Positions 1 to 8,030 are shown, numbered from the stretch's first letter. The stretch: DNA of 64,000 bases from Lysobacteraceae bacterium (GCA_013823855.1 PNMW01000073.1:1-64000); one strand, 5' to 3'. Numbers and translations are program-made. The notes: generated by a model from the letters alone, not told the origin.

Positions 1-825
1 ACCGGGCGGCTGTCGTCGAACGATCCGAACCTGCAGAACATCCCGGTGCGCACCGCCGATGGCCGGCGGATTCGTCAGGCCTTCATTGCGGAGGCCGGCA
101 ACGCGCTGCTGTCGATCGACTACTCGCAGATCGAACTGCGGCTGATGGCGCATTTCTCCGGCGACGAGCGCCTGCAGGATGCCTTCCGGCGCGGCATCGA
201 CATTCACCAGGCGACCGCCGCCGAAGTGTTCGGCCAGCCGCTGAATGAGGTGAGCGCGGAATCCCGTCGCTCGGCGAAGGCGATCAACTTCGGGCTGATC
301 TACGGCATCTCGGCATTCGGGCTGGCCAGACAGCTCGGCATCGGTCGCAATGATGCGCAGGACTACATCGACCGCTTCTTCGCCCGCTATCCGGGTGTCA
401 AGCGCTTCATGGAAACCACCAAGGCGCAGGCGCATGAACTCGGCTATGTCGAAACCCTGTTCGGCCGTCGCCTGTACCTGCCGGAAATCCAGAGCCGCAA
501 TGCCGCGCAGCGCCAGTACGCGGAGCGCACCGCGATCAATGCGCCGCTGCAGGGCACGGCGGCCGATCTGATCAAGCGGGCGATGATCGACGTGGCCGTC
601 TGGCTGCCGGAGCACGCTCCGAGCCTGCGGATGATCCTGCAGGTGCACGACGAACTGGTGTTCGAAGGACCGGCAGATCAACTCGCCATGTTCGGACCCA
701 GGATCGCGCAGCGCATGTGTCAGGCCGCCCGGCTGGTCGTGCCGCTGGTCGCGGACTACGGAATCGGCGCCAACTGGGACGCGGCCCATACGGCGACCGG
801 GCACGCCAGCAGCGCATCGGCCTGA
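1..825 (+). CDS. polA: DNA polymerase I, C-terminal polymerase domain (5' truncated by window)
   Basis: This is the 3' part of polA; the reading frame is open from base 1, so the N-terminal nuclease domains lie outside the window. The encoded 274 residues are the palm and fingers of a family A polymerase. Visible motifs are [15 protein letters not shown] at the left edge, motif A DYSQIELR (bases 118-141) with the first catalytic Asp, the O-helix [14 protein letters not shown] (about 265-306) that binds the incoming dNTP, and motif C VHDE (643-654) with the second catalytic Asp. The enzyme fills gaps in repair and removes Okazaki primers. The TGA stop is followed within 30 bases by an intrinsic terminator. 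Nothing in the visible part is unusual. Confidence 0.97.
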   Translation, partial: TGRLSSNDPNLQNIPVRTADGRRIRQAFIAEAGNALLSIDYSQIELRLMAHFSGDERLQDAFRRGIDIHQATAAEVFGQPLNEVSAESRRSAKAINFGLIYGISAFGLARQLGIGRNDAQDYIDRFFARYPGVKRFMETTKAQAHELGYVETLFGRRLYLPEIQSRNAAQRQYAERTAINAPLQGTAADLIKRAMIDVAVWLPEHAPSLRMILQVHDELVFEGPADQLAMFGPRIAQRMCQAARLVVPLVADYGIGANWDAAHTATGHASSASA

Positions 826-848
826 GCAGCCCCGGCACCGGAAACAAC

Positions 849-878
849 AAGGCCGACCCCCCCGGATCGGCCTTTTTT
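849..878 (+). terminator. Intrinsic terminator of polA
   Basis: An 8-bp perfect stem (AAGGCCGA at 849-856 with TCGGCCTT at 867-874) encloses a C-rich loop and is followed by a run of T. It sits 24 bases after the polA stop codon, so it should end polA transcription and insulate the following small-RNA candidate. Confidence 0.85.
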
Positions 879-996
879 ACCTCGCCCAGCGTCCCAACCC
901 CAGAATTCGATATCGCGCCGCTAAAAACAATTCGTTCCTATTCAATCGCTTGCCTTTGTGATCGGCACTTTTTGACGATTTCCCGGAACTCGCATC

Positions 997-1024
997 GAAC
1001 TAATCCGATGCCGCACGAGTCTGA
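997..1024 (+). promoter_or_regulatory. Candidate AlgU/RpoE-type (ECF sigma) promoter
   Basis: GAACTA (997-1002) and TCTGA (1020-1024) are separated by 17 bases, close to the known AlgU (sigma-22) consensus GAACTT-N16/17-TCTGA of Pseudomonas. Transcription would start near 1030, just before the three-hairpin RNA. That the host's envelope-stress sigma factor uses this site is inferred only from sequence match. I saw no well-spaced sigma-70 promoter closer to the hairpins. Confidence 0.5.
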
Positions 1025-1030
1025 TACTGC

Positions 1031-1143
1031 GAATGGTGACTCCCTTCCCATTCCCCGCTCCCACTCCCTGAGCGGGAAGTCCGGTTCCCCCAAACCGGCA
1101 CTCGTTGCCCGGCAGGTTCCCCCGACCTGCTGGGCATTTTTTT
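1031..1143 (+). ncRNA. Candidate small RNA with three C-rich-loop hairpins (polA-engB locus)
   Basis: No plausible coding sequence lies in the 385-base gap between polA and engB. The gap holds three consecutive stem-loops: 1054-1076 (7-bp stem, loop CCACTCCCT), 1081-1098 (6-bp stem, loop CCCCCA) and 1106-1136 (12-bp stem with one G-U pair, loop TCCCCCG). The last is followed directly by seven T and looks like an intrinsic terminator. The same locus beside polA encodes Spot 42 in enterics and ErsA in Pseudomonas. C-rich loops that pair with G-rich ribosome binding sites are the hallmark of the Xanthomonas sX13 family. The 5' end is estimated from the promoter and is uncertain; the 3' end is set by the T-run. 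An Hfq-dependent trans-acting regulator is an inference. Confidence 0.65.
1106..1143 (+). terminator. Intrinsic terminator of the small-RNA candidate
   Basis: A 12-bp stem (1106-1117 with 1125-1136, one G-U wobble) with loop TCCCCCG is followed by TTTTTTT at 1137-1143. It is also the third C-rich-loop hairpin of the RNA. The convergent engB gene ends at 1211. Confidence 0.8.
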
Positions 1144-1210
1144 GCCCGTCGGACCAGATCGCGTGCCGCAATCCTAAGCGAGCAGCGAGTGCGCTTACAA
1201 ACGCCTTCCG

Positions 1211-1873
1211 TCAGGCCGTCGCCGCGGTCGTCCCGCGGTCGCCCGGCGCTGCCAGACCCAGCCATTCGTCAAGCTTGGCGCGAGCTTCATCGACGCCGAC
1301 GCGGGCGGTCGACGAGAACGCCTGCACGGTCATGCCGGGGTCGAAATCCTGCAGCTCGCGGCGCACTTTCAGCACCGTGTTCTTGCCGGCGCCGAAACTC
1401 AGCTTGTCGGCCTTGGTCAGCAGGACATGCGCCGTCAGCAGGCGGTCGCGGCACCATTCGAGCATCTGCACATCGAGTTCGGTCAGCGGATGACGGATAT
1501 CCATCACCACGATCACGCCCTTCAGCGACATGCGGCTCTCGACATAGCTGCCGACCAGCCTGCCCCAGGAATTGCGCACCGCGATCGGAACCTGCGCGAA
1601 GCCGTAGCCGGGCAGATCGACCAGGCGAGCGCGGTCGTCGATGTCGAAGACGTTCAGCAGCTGGGTGCGACCCGGCGTCTTCGACACCCGGGCGAGGCTG
1701 TTCTGCTGGCAGATCAGGTTCAGCGCGCTGGACTTGCCGGCGTTCGAGCGCCCCACCAATGCCGCTTCAGGCCGGCCATCGTCCGGAAGCTGAGCCAGCC
1801 GCGCCGCCGACAGGACAAAGCGCGCGCGGACGTACGGATTGGGCGCTGCGGCTTTCGTGGTGTCCGGGGTCAT
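1211..1873 (-). CDS. engB: Ribosome biogenesis GTPase EngB (YihA/YsxC)
   Basis: The 220-residue protein is a single TRAFAC-class GTPase domain needed for assembly of the large ribosomal subunit. G1 is GRSNAGKSS (about residues 41-49), a Thr-containing switch region (TPGRTQ) follows, G3 is DLPGYG and G4 is LTKADK. Length matches the family. The frame stays open upstream to a TTG at 1894, but the ATG at 1873 gives the usual N-terminus and is preferred; a GGAG lies somewhat far upstream. The gene faces polA across the small-RNA candidate, as yihA does at the Spot 42 locus, and is divergent from the cytochrome c4 gene. Confidence 0.95.
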   Translation of the reverse strand: MTPDTTKAAAPNPYVRARFVLSAARLAQLPDDGRPEAALVGRSNAGKSSALNLICQQNSLARVSKTPGRTQLLNVFDIDDRARLVDLPGYGFAQVPIAVRNSWGRLVGSYVESRMSLKGVIVVMDIRHPLTELDVQMLEWCRDRLLTAHVLLTKADKLSFGAGKNTVLKVRRELQDFDPGMTVQAFSSTARVGVDEARAKLDEWLGLAAPGDRGTTAATA

Positions 1874-1953
1874 CGTGTAAGATTCGCGCTCCAATCGCTC
1901 ATTATGCGCGTAGTGCGGAGCTTGCTACGCGCGCTTGCCTGCCGGAGTGTTTC

Positions 1954-2583
1954 ATGAAGCGTGTTCTGCTCGCCCTTGCCCTGTCCCTGCCTGCCGCCGC
2001 GTTCGCCGAAGGCGCAGCCTCGGACCCGTTCGTCAAAGGCGACGCCGCCGCCGGCGCGGCGAAGGCCGCCGTCTGCGGCGCCTGCCATGGCGCTGGCGGC
2101 AATGGCGGGGTCAACCCGGCCTGGCCGAAGCTGGCTGCGCAGGGCTCGAAGTACATCCACGCGCAGCTGGTCGCCTTCAAGTCCGGCAAGCGCAACAACG
2201 CCGTCATGGCGGGCCAGGCGGCGGCGCTGACCGACAAGGACATGGCCGACCTGGCGGCCTACTTCGCCGCGCAGCCGGCCGTGCCGGGCGTCGCCAGCGA
2301 AGCGGCCGTGCCGGTTGCCCAGAAACTCTATCGAGCGGGCGACGCCACGCGTGGCCTGCCGGCCTGTGCGGCCTGCCACGGTCCGAAGGGCGCGGGCAAT
2401 CCGGCGTCGGCGTATCCGCAGCTCGCCGGCCAGAACGCCGGCTACTCGGCATCGTCGCTGCGCGCCTATCGCGCCGGGGAACGCGGGCAGGAAGGCAATG
2501 GTCAGATGATGGCCGCCGTCGCGAAGCATCTGACCGATGCCGAGATCGACGCCCTGTCGTCCTACCTCTCGGGTCTGCAGTAA
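1954..2583 (+). CDS. Cytochrome c4, periplasmic dihaem
   Basis: The 209-residue precursor has a classic Sec signal peptide ending near residue 18-19 (AAAFA-EG). Two class I cytochrome c domains follow, each with one haem-binding motif: CGACH at 41-45 and CAACH at 138-142. Each half also carries a candidate axial Met (Met85; the GQMM segment near the C-terminus). Cytochrome c4 donates electrons to terminal oxidases in the periplasm. The ATG at 1954 has GGAG 7 bases upstream. dsbA follows after 18 bases, an arrangement also seen in pseudomonads and xanthomonads; the two share the periplasm and redox chemistry. Confidence 0.93.
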   Translation: MKRVLLALALSLPAAAFAEGAASDPFVKGDAAAGAAKAAVCGACHGAGGNGGVNPAWPKLAAQGSKYIHAQLVAFKSGKRNNAVMAGQAAALTDKDMADLAAYFAAQPAVPGVASEAAVPVAQKLYRAGDATRGLPACAACHGPKGAGNPASAYPQLAGQNAGYSASSLRAYRAGERGQEGNGQMMAAVAKHLTDAEIDALSSYLSGLQ

Positions 2584-2601
2584 GACCCACCCAGGAGTCC
2601 C

Positions 2602-3246
2602 ATGCGTAACCTCAAGACCCTCGTCACCGGCGGACTGCTGGCCGTCGTCGCCCTGTTCAGCGCAGCCTGCAGCGCCGCCGACAGCGGCGGATTCCAGGCG
2701 GGCAGGGACTACACCGAGGTTCCGTCGCCGCAGAAGCCGGCCGATCCCAAGCGGATCACCGTCGAGGAGTTCTTCTGGTACGGCTGCCCGCATTGCTACT
2801 CGCTCGACCCGGCGGTCGAGCAGTGGCGCGCCAGCAAGCCTGCCGATGTCGATTTCACCCGGGTGCCGAACACGCTGGGCCGGCCGGAGGGCGAGGTGCA
2901 TTCCCGCGCGTTCTTCATTGCGTCGACGCTCGGCATCCTCGACAAGACCCACAAACCGCTGTTCGACGCCATCCACGTCCAGCATCAGCCGATGAGTGAC
3001 CTGGCGTCGATCCGGACGCTGTACGTCGCGGTTGCCGGCATCAAGCCGGCCGATTTCGACGGCGTCGCCTCCAGCTTCGTGGTCGATTCCGGCATGCGCC
3101 GCGCCGAATCGCTGGCGCGGACCTACGTGATCCGGAGCGTGCCGAACCTGATCGTCGGCGGGCGCTATGTGGTGGCCAGCCAGCCGAATACCTTCAAGGT
3201 GGTCGATTTCCTGATCGACAAAGTCCGCAAGGAACGCGGCAACTGA
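2602..3246 (+). CDS. dsbA: Thiol:disulfide interchange protein DsbA
   Basis: The 214-residue exported thioredoxin-fold protein introduces disulfides into periplasmic proteins. The active site CPHC is at residues 62-65 in the context FFWYGCPHCYSL, and a cis-Pro loop (VPNLIVGG) lies near the C-terminus, as in DsbA. The N-terminus has a hydrophobic export signal ending around LFSAAC-SAA. Cys23 might act as a poor lipobox (SAAC), so membrane anchoring cannot be excluded. CAGGAG lies just before the ATG. The gene directly follows cytochrome c4, whose maturation also occurs in the periplasm. The stop codon overlaps a possible non-canonical start of the next gene. Confidence 0.93.
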   Translation: MRNLKTLVTGGLLAVVALFSAACSAADSGGFQAGRDYTEVPSPQKPADPKRITVEEFFWYGCPHCYSLDPAVEQWRASKPADVDFTRVPNTLGRPEGEVHSRAFFIASTLGILDKTHKPLFDAIHVQHQPMSDLASIRTLYVAVAGIKPADFDGVASSFVVDSGMRRAESLARTYVIRSVPNLIVGGRYVVASQPNTFKVVDFLIDKVRKERGN

Positions 3247-3320
3247 TTTCTCATCTGCCGCAGCCAGCGCTGCTGGCCGCGTTCCTGACGCTGGGCATCG
3301 GGCCGTCGGCTCTGGCGGCG

Positions 3321-4109
3321 ATGACGCCGTCCGCCGTTGCGGCGGACACCATCTGCCGCGGCCTGGCAGAGCGACTGCACAACTTCGATGCCCAGCCATG
3401 CCGGGATGCTGAACTGGCCCCCGCCAAGCCGGCCTCGGTCGGCAAGCGACCGCTGCTGTTCCGGGATTTTCCGGCAGCCGCCGCCAACGTCGCGCCGAAG
3501 CGGGTACTGATCCTGGGCGGCATCCACGGCGACGAACTGTCGTCAGTGTCCGTGGTGTTCCAGTGGATCGAGCTGCTGAAGTCCGGCCGTTACGATCGCT
3601 ACGCCTGGCGGGTGCTGCCGCTGACCAATCCCGACGGCCTGTTCGCCCGGCCGTCAACCCGCGTCAATTCTCGCGGCGTCGACCTGAATCGCAATTTCCC
3701 GTCGCCGAAGTGGTCATCGCAGGCCCTGAGCTACTGGAAGGACAAGGCGAATGGCGACAAGCGCCGTTACCCGGGACCGGAGGCGGGTTCGGAGCCCGAG
3801 ACCCGCTGGATCGTCGAGCAGATCGAGCAGTTCCGGCCGGACGCCATCGTCACCGTGCACGCGCCGTACGGCATTCTCGATTTCGATGGCCCTCAGGATC
3901 CGCCGAGAAAGCTGGGCTACCTTCGCCTGCAGCCGCTCGGCATCTATCCGGGATCGCTCGGAGACTACGCCGGGCTGTCGCTGAAACTGCCGGTGATCAC
4001 GCTGGAGTTGCCGCAGGCGCATATCTCGCCGTCGGCGTCGCAGTCTGGCCGCATCTGGGCGGATCTGCTGAACTGGCTCGACCGGACCATCGCCAAGCCG
4101 GCCCGCTGA
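3321..4109 (+). CDS. M14-family zinc carboxypeptidase, murein peptide amidase-like, probably exported
   Basis: The conservative frame from ATG 3321 gives 262 residues with M14 peptidase features: zinc ligands His69 and Glu72 in GGIHGDE, a substrate-binding NPDGL...RGVDLNRNFP stretch, the third ligand His180 in VTVHAP, and the catalytic Glu229 in ITLELP. This resembles MpaA-type murein peptide amidases, which trim tripeptides in cell-wall recycling. Bases 3243-3320 upstream encode in frame a typical signal peptide (hydrophobic LLAAFLTLGIG, then PSALAA), but no ATG, GTG or TTG is available there. The true start may be CTG 3243, ATT 3246 or CTG 3255, overlapping or hugging the dsbA stop. The exact substrate is not determined by the sequence. 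Confidence 0.8.
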   Translation: MTPSAVAADTICRGLAERLHNFDAQPCRDAELAPAKPASVGKRPLLFRDFPAAAANVAPKRVLILGGIHGDELSSVSVVFQWIELLKSGRYDRYAWRVLPLTNPDGLFARPSTRVNSRGVDLNRNFPSPKWSSQALSYWKDKANGDKRRYPGPEAGSEPETRWIVEQIEQFRPDAIVTVHAPYGILDFDGPQDPPRKLGYLRLQPLGIYPGSLGDYAGLSLKLPVITLELPQAHISPSASQSGRIWADLLNWLDRTIAKPAR

Positions 4110-4197
4110 GGCTCGGCTTTCCGTCAACCGCCGGGCGGCGTAGATTGGGCTCCGCGATGTTGCCGTTTTCGCGCCATCCGAACCGCGAGGAATCCCG

Positions 4198-4497
4198 ATG
4201 CCATCCCGATCGATCCTGCTGGCCGGCGTCGCTGCCACGCTGATGATCAGCGCGCAGGTCTCCGCCGAGGAAACCGAGGCAGCGTCACCCAAGACTCAGG
4301 AAACGGACCGTCAGGAGGCTTCGAGCACCACCTGCCTTCGGGAAACCGGTACCCGCATCAAGCTGCGGTCCGGTCAGTGCGCTACCGCTTCGGGCCGCGT
4401 GTACAGCACGGACGATCTGCGCTCGACCGGCCAGCCGACGGTCGGCGACGCGCTTCGGCAGCTTGATCCGAACATCGGATCGTCACTGGGGCGCTGA
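4198..4497 (+). CDS. Small exported protein of unknown function
   Basis: The 99-residue product starts with a signal peptide (SILLAGVAATLMISAQVSA-EE). A polar acidic linker follows, then a compact segment with two cysteines, TCLRETGTRIK and SGQC, ending in VGDALRQLDPNIG. The two Cys, about 14 residues apart, could form a disulfide in the periplasm. GAGGAA lies 7 bases before the ATG. I recognise no named domain; the Cys-containing motif reminds me of short exported proteins of xanthomonads, which is only an impression. The gene converges on apaG with a single base between the stop codons. Confidence 0.7.
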   Translation: MPSRSILLAGVAATLMISAQVSAEETEAASPKTQETDRQEASSTTCLRETGTRIKLRSGQCATASGRVYSTDDLRSTGQPTVGDALRQLDPNIGSSLGR

Positions 4498-4508
4498 ACT
4501 AGTTCAGC
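4493..4508. other. Palindrome spanning the convergent stop codons
   Basis: GCTGAAC-TA-GTTCAGC is a perfect 16-base palindrome that contains the TGA of the small exported protein and the TAG of apaG. It has no T-run on either side, so termination is uncertain. Confidence 0.5.
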
Positions 4509-4882
4509 ACCCGCGGCACGGCCAGACGGAACGGGCCGATCAGGGCATCGAACTGCTCGCCGCCATCGGTGACCATCTGATAGCTGCCATGCATGGTGCC
4601 GACCGGCGTGACCAGCGGGCAGCCGCTGGTGTACTGGAACTCCTCGCCAGGCGCGAGCTTCGGCTGCACGCCGACCACACCCGGCCCCCGCACTTCCTCG
4701 GTCTTGCCTTCGCCATTGGTGATGATCCAGTGCCGGGACAGCAGCTGCACCGTCTCGTCGCCTTCGTTGCGGATCGTCACCTGATAGGCGAACAGGTAGT
4801 GCGAACGCCCTGGCTCGGACTGCTCGGCCACGTAACGCGGCGCCACGACCACCCGCACGCCGCGGGTCAGGGTGTCGGTCAC
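4499..4882 (-). CDS. apaG: ApaG, Co2+/Mg2+ efflux-associated beta-sandwich protein
   Basis: The 127-residue product is a single ApaG (DUF525) domain, of normal family length. It contains the characteristic RNEGDETVQLLSRHWIITNGEGKTEEV segment and the FQYTSGCPLVTPVGTMHGSYQM stretch with the conserved Gly-rich loops. The family has an immunoglobulin-like fold and is linked to divalent cation tolerance, but its mechanism is unclear. The start is GTG at 4882, which overlaps the TGA of the upstream sufT gene (GTGA), so the pair is translationally coupled. A longer open frame upstream is read through sufT and is not used. Confidence 0.93.
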   Translation of the reverse strand: MTDTLTRGVRVVVAPRYVAEQSEPGRSHYLFAYQVTIRNEGDETVQLLSRHWIITNGEGKTEEVRGPGVVGVQPKLAPGEEFQYTSGCPLVTPVGTMHGSYQMVTDGGEQFDALIGPFRLAVPRVLN

Positions 4883-5430
4883 AGGAAACCCGCCTGCAGC
4901 TTGGCGGAGTCGGACATCATCTGCTGCGACCACGGCGGGTCGAAGGTCAGCTCGACTTCGGCCTCACGGACGCCGGGCACCTGCATGGCCTTGGTCTTGA
5001 CGTCGCTGACCAGCACATCGCCCATGCCGCAGCCGGGCGCGGTCAAGGTCATCACCACATGCAGCTTCCAGCCGTTGTCCTCGGCCGGTTCCAGGCGGCT
5101 GTCGTAGATCAGGCCCAGCTCGACGATGTTGATCGGGATTTCCGGGTCGTAGACCGTTTCCAGCTGCCGGCGGACTGCGGCGGCGACCTCGTCCTCGCTG
5201 GCATCGGCGGCCAGCACCACCTCGTCGGTGGGCTGCATGCCGAGCGCATCGGCATCCTTGCCGTCGATGCGGAACAGGTGACCCTGAACCTCGACCGTGT
5301 AACTGCCGCCGAGCGCCTGGGTGATCGTGGCCTCGGCACCGGTCGGCAGTTCGACGCGCGTCCCGGCCGGGATCAGCACGCCGATCACGTCACGCGTCAG
5401 CGAAACGGTCTGATGGTTGTAGTACGACAT
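4879..5430 (-). CDS. sufT: Putative Fe-S cluster assembly protein SufT (long DUF59/MIP18 protein)
   Basis: The 183-residue protein has an N-terminal small beta domain followed by a DUF59/MIP18 domain with DPEIPINIVELGLIYD and MTLTAPGCGMG, which carries the conserved Cys. The length matches the long SufT type found in gammaproteobacteria, which helps Fe-S cluster maturation. The chosen ATG at 5430 begins MSYYNHQ; the open frame upstream has no protein-like sequence. No strong Shine-Dalgarno sequence precedes it. The stop overlaps the GTG of apaG. Confidence 0.85.
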   Translation of the reverse strand: MSYYNHQTVSLTRDVIGVLIPAGTRVELPTGAEATITQALGGSYTVEVQGHLFRIDGKDADALGMQPTDEVVLAADASEDEVAAAVRRQLETVYDPEIPINIVELGLIYDSRLEPAEDNGWKLHVVMTLTAPGCGMGDVLVSDVKTKAMQVPGVREAEVELTFDPPWSQQMMSDSAKLQAGFL

Positions 5431-5581
5431 GGGGAAGCAGGGATCCGGCGGGTGATGAATCCCGCAGTCTAGCGGCTGGCGAGTACGCTGGATATTCACG
5501 CGCCTGTCGGCGGCGCGGGTTGTCCGGGGCCGGGAATGACGGCAGGATGCCGCCCTACCTCGCGCAAGGACCGCATTGCCC

Positions 5582-6322
5582 ATGAACAAGCTCCTCGTTT
5601 CCACGGCCGCCGCGCTGCTGATCGGCAGCCTGTCCGGCCCGCTGCTGGCCTCGGATCACCCGCCGGATCGCCGCTCGGTCAACGTCAGCGGCCGCGGTGA
5701 AGTCGCGGTGACGCCGGATCGCGCGCGCATTTCGATGCAGGTCGAAACCACCAAGCAGGACCTGCGCGTCGCCCAGACCGAGGTCAGCCGCATCGTCAAG
5801 GATTACCTCGCCCAGCTGAAGGCCACCGGCATCGCCGAAGCCGATATCTCCACTGCCGGCCTGAGCATCCAGCCCGAGTACGACTACAGCGCGAAGGGCG
5901 GTCGCAAGTTCCTGGGCTATCACCTGACCCGCGGCATCGAGGTGGTGGTGCGCGATCTCGACAAGATCGGTGACGTGCTGCTGAAGGCGACCACCGCCGG
6001 CATCAACAATGTCTCCGACCCGCAGCTCGAATCGTCGAAGGCCGAAGCGCTCGGCCGCGATGCGCTGGCCAAGGCCGCCGAAGACGCCCGCGCCAAGGCC
6101 AAGGTGCTCGCCGATGCGCTCGGCGCGAAGCTGGGCGCCGTGCATACGCTGAACGCCAATGCCGAATACATCCCGGCGCCGCCGATGCAGAAGGCGCGCT
6201 TTGCAGTGACGGCATCGGCCGATGCGGCGACGGAATCCGGCAATGAAGCGCTCGGCTTCTCGGCCGGGCAGATCCGTTACAGCGCCACCGTCAACGCCGA
6301 TTTCGACCTGATCGCGCCCTGA
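5582..6322 (+). CDS. SIMPL-domain (YggE/DUF541) periplasmic protein
   Basis: The 246-residue precursor has a signal peptide (LLVSTAAALLIGSLSGPLLA-SD) and then a SIMPL domain. Family features are VNVSGRGEVAVTPDRARI near the start, the long helical middle rich in Lys and Ala, and the closing IRYSATVNADFDL strand. E. coli YggE of this family lowers oxidative stress, but the molecular role is unknown. The ATG at 5582 is preferred over an in-frame TTG six bases upstream. Divergent from sufT; purE follows after 86 bases. Confidence 0.85.
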   Translation: MNKLLVSTAAALLIGSLSGPLLASDHPPDRRSVNVSGRGEVAVTPDRARISMQVETTKQDLRVAQTEVSRIVKDYLAQLKATGIAEADISTAGLSIQPEYDYSAKGGRKFLGYHLTRGIEVVVRDLDKIGDVLLKATTAGINNVSDPQLESSKAEALGRDALAKAAEDARAKAKVLADALGAKLGAVHTLNANAEYIPAPPMQKARFAVTASADAATESGNEALGFSAGQIRYSATVNADFDLIAP

Positions 6323-6408
6323 TCCCGCGTTCCAGTGCGATTTCGCGGCGCCGGTGAAATAATCGCCGCCCTTTTCGCGATTGCCGCGCCTCGACCGAAG
6401 ACCTTGCC

Positions 6409-6921
6409 GTGTCCGATTCCGCACTGAAAACCGCGCCGCTGGTGGGCGTGATCATGGGTTCCCGCTCCGACTGGGAGACGATGGAGCACGCGGCGCGGAC
6501 GCTCGGCGAGCTGGGGATTCCGTACGAAACCCGGGTGGTCTCCGCGCATCGCACGCCGGACCTGCTGTTCGACTACGCCGCGTCCGCCGCCGACCGCGGG
6601 CTCAAGGTGATCATCGCCGGCGCCGGTGGTGCCGCCCACCTGCCCGGCATGGCCGCCTCGAAGACGCGGCTGCCGGTGCTCGGCGTGCCGGTGCAGTCGC
6701 GGATGCTGTCGGGTGTCGACTCGCTGCTGTCGATCGTGCAGATGCCGGCCGGAATTCCGGTGGCCACATTGGCGATCGGCACCGCCGGCGCCACCAACGC
6801 CGCGCTGCTGGCCTGCGCGATTCTCGGCGCCTTCGAAGCGGCCTATGCGGCGAAGCTCGACGCTTTCCGCGCCGCCCAGACCGCCAAGGTCCTGAACGAC
6901 GGCGCGCTGCCGCTGCCCTGA
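6409..6921 (+). CDS. purE: N5-carboxyaminoimidazole ribonucleotide mutase PurE
   Basis: The 170-residue class I PurE converts N5-CAIR to CAIR in purine synthesis. The substrate-binding loop GSRSDWETM, the catalytic SAHRTPD with its essential His, and [15 protein letters not shown] are all present. The start is GTG at 6409; the frame has no better start. purK follows after 8 bases, so the two form an operon and act in consecutive steps, the usual bacterial arrangement. Confidence 0.96.
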   Translation: MSDSALKTAPLVGVIMGSRSDWETMEHAARTLGELGIPYETRVVSAHRTPDLLFDYAASAADRGLKVIIAGAGGAAHLPGMAASKTRLPVLGVPVQSRMLSGVDSLLSIVQMPAGIPVATLAIGTAGATNAALLACAILGAFEAAYAAKLDAFRAAQTAKVLNDGALPLP

Positions 6922-6929
6922 AGCCGACC

Positions 6930-8030
6930 ATGAAGACCGGACTGAAGATCGGCGTGCTCGGGGCCGGCCAGCTCGGCCGGATGCTGGCGCTGGCCGGCTA
7001 TCCGCTGGATATCGATTTCGTGTTTCTCGATCCCGCGACCGAAGCCTGCGCGGCCCCGCTCGGCGAGCATCTTCACGCGGACTACAGCGACGAAGCCGCG
7101 CTTGCCGAGTTTTGTTCGCGGGTGGATCTGGCGACCTTCGAGTTCGAGAACGTGCCAAATGCGGCTGCCGAGTTCGTGGCCGCCCGTGTGCCATTGTTCC
7201 CGGGGCCAAAGGCGCTGACCGCCGGCCAGGATCGACTTTCGGAGAAGGCGCTGTTCCGCTCGCTCGGCATTCCGGTGCCGACCCACGCTGCGGTCGACAG
7301 CCGCGAAGGCCTCGATGCCGCTGTCGCGATCACCGGCCTTCCGGCGGTGCTCAAGACCCGGCGCATGGGCTACGACGGCAAGGGGCAGGCGGTGCTGCGC
7401 GTGCCGGCCGATCTCGATGCCGCGTGGAGCGCGATCGGCAGCCAGCCGCTGATCCTGGAGGCCTTCGTGCCATTCGAGCGCGAAGTGTCCTGCCTGGCCG
7501 TGCGCTCGACGAGCGGCGAAATGGCCTTCTACCCGCTGGTCGGGAACGTGCACCGCGCCGGCATCCTGCGCACCGCGACCCCGACGGTGAACGATCCGCT
7601 GCAGGCGCAAGGCGAGGACTACGCCCGTCGTGTCGCCGAGCATCTCGACTACGTCGGCGTGCTGGCCTTCGAGTTCTTCGTCGCCGGCGGCCAGCTGCTC
7701 GCCAACGAGATCGCGCCGAGAGTCCACAACTCCGGGCATTGGACCATCGAGGGTGCTGAAACTTCGCAGTTCGAGAACCATCTGCGGGCGATTGCCGGCC
7801 TGCCGCTGGGTTCGACCGAACTGCGCGGCGCGTCCGTGATGGTCAACTACATCGGGCTGGCGCCAACCACCGAAGCTGCCAGCCGCCTGCCCGGCGTGCA
7901 CACGCACCTGTACGGCAAGACCCCGAAACCGCAGCGCAAGATCGGCCATGCGACGGTAACGGCGGCCGATGCCGCAGCGCTGAAGACCCGCGTCGCAGCG
8001 CTGCTGGCGATCCTGCCGGACGGCGGCTGA
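6930..8030 (+). CDS. purK: N5-carboxyaminoimidazole ribonucleotide synthase PurK
   Basis: The 366-residue ATP-grasp enzyme carboxylates AIR with ATP and bicarbonate to feed PurE. The N-terminal pre-ATP-grasp fold starts KIGVLGAGQLGRMLALAG. The ATP-grasp core includes PAVLKTRRMGYDGKGQ, FEREVSCLAVR and the metal-binding LANEIAPRVHNSGHWTIE. The ATG at 6930 lies 8 bases after the purE stop; a longer upstream frame overlaps purE and is not protein-like. Length fits the family. Confidence 0.96.
   Translation: MKTGLKIGVLGAGQLGRMLALAGYPLDIDFVFLDPATEACAAPLGEHLHADYSDEAALAEFCSRVDLATFEFENVPNAAAEFVAARVPLFPGPKALTAGQDRLSEKALFRSLGIPVPTHAAVDSREGLDAAVAITGLPAVLKTRRMGYDGKGQAVLRVPADLDAAWSAIGSQPLILEAFVPFEREVSCLAVRSTSGEMAFYPLVGNVHRAGILRTATPTVNDPLQAQGEDYARRVAEHLDYVGVLAFEFFVAGGQLLANEIAPRVHNSGHWTIEGAETSQFENHLRAIAGLPLGSTELRGASVMVNYIGLAPTTEAASRLPGVHTHLYGKTPKPQRKIGHATVTAADAAALKTRVAALLAILPDGG

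Noticed and set aside
938..1171. Short minus-strand frames in the polA-engB gap
   Set aside because: They are antisense to the three-hairpin RNA and have no plausible ribosome binding site or protein features.
4493..4508. Bidirectional terminator at the convergent stop codons
   Set aside because: The palindrome lacks T-runs on both sides, so it is kept only as a palindrome and not called a terminator.
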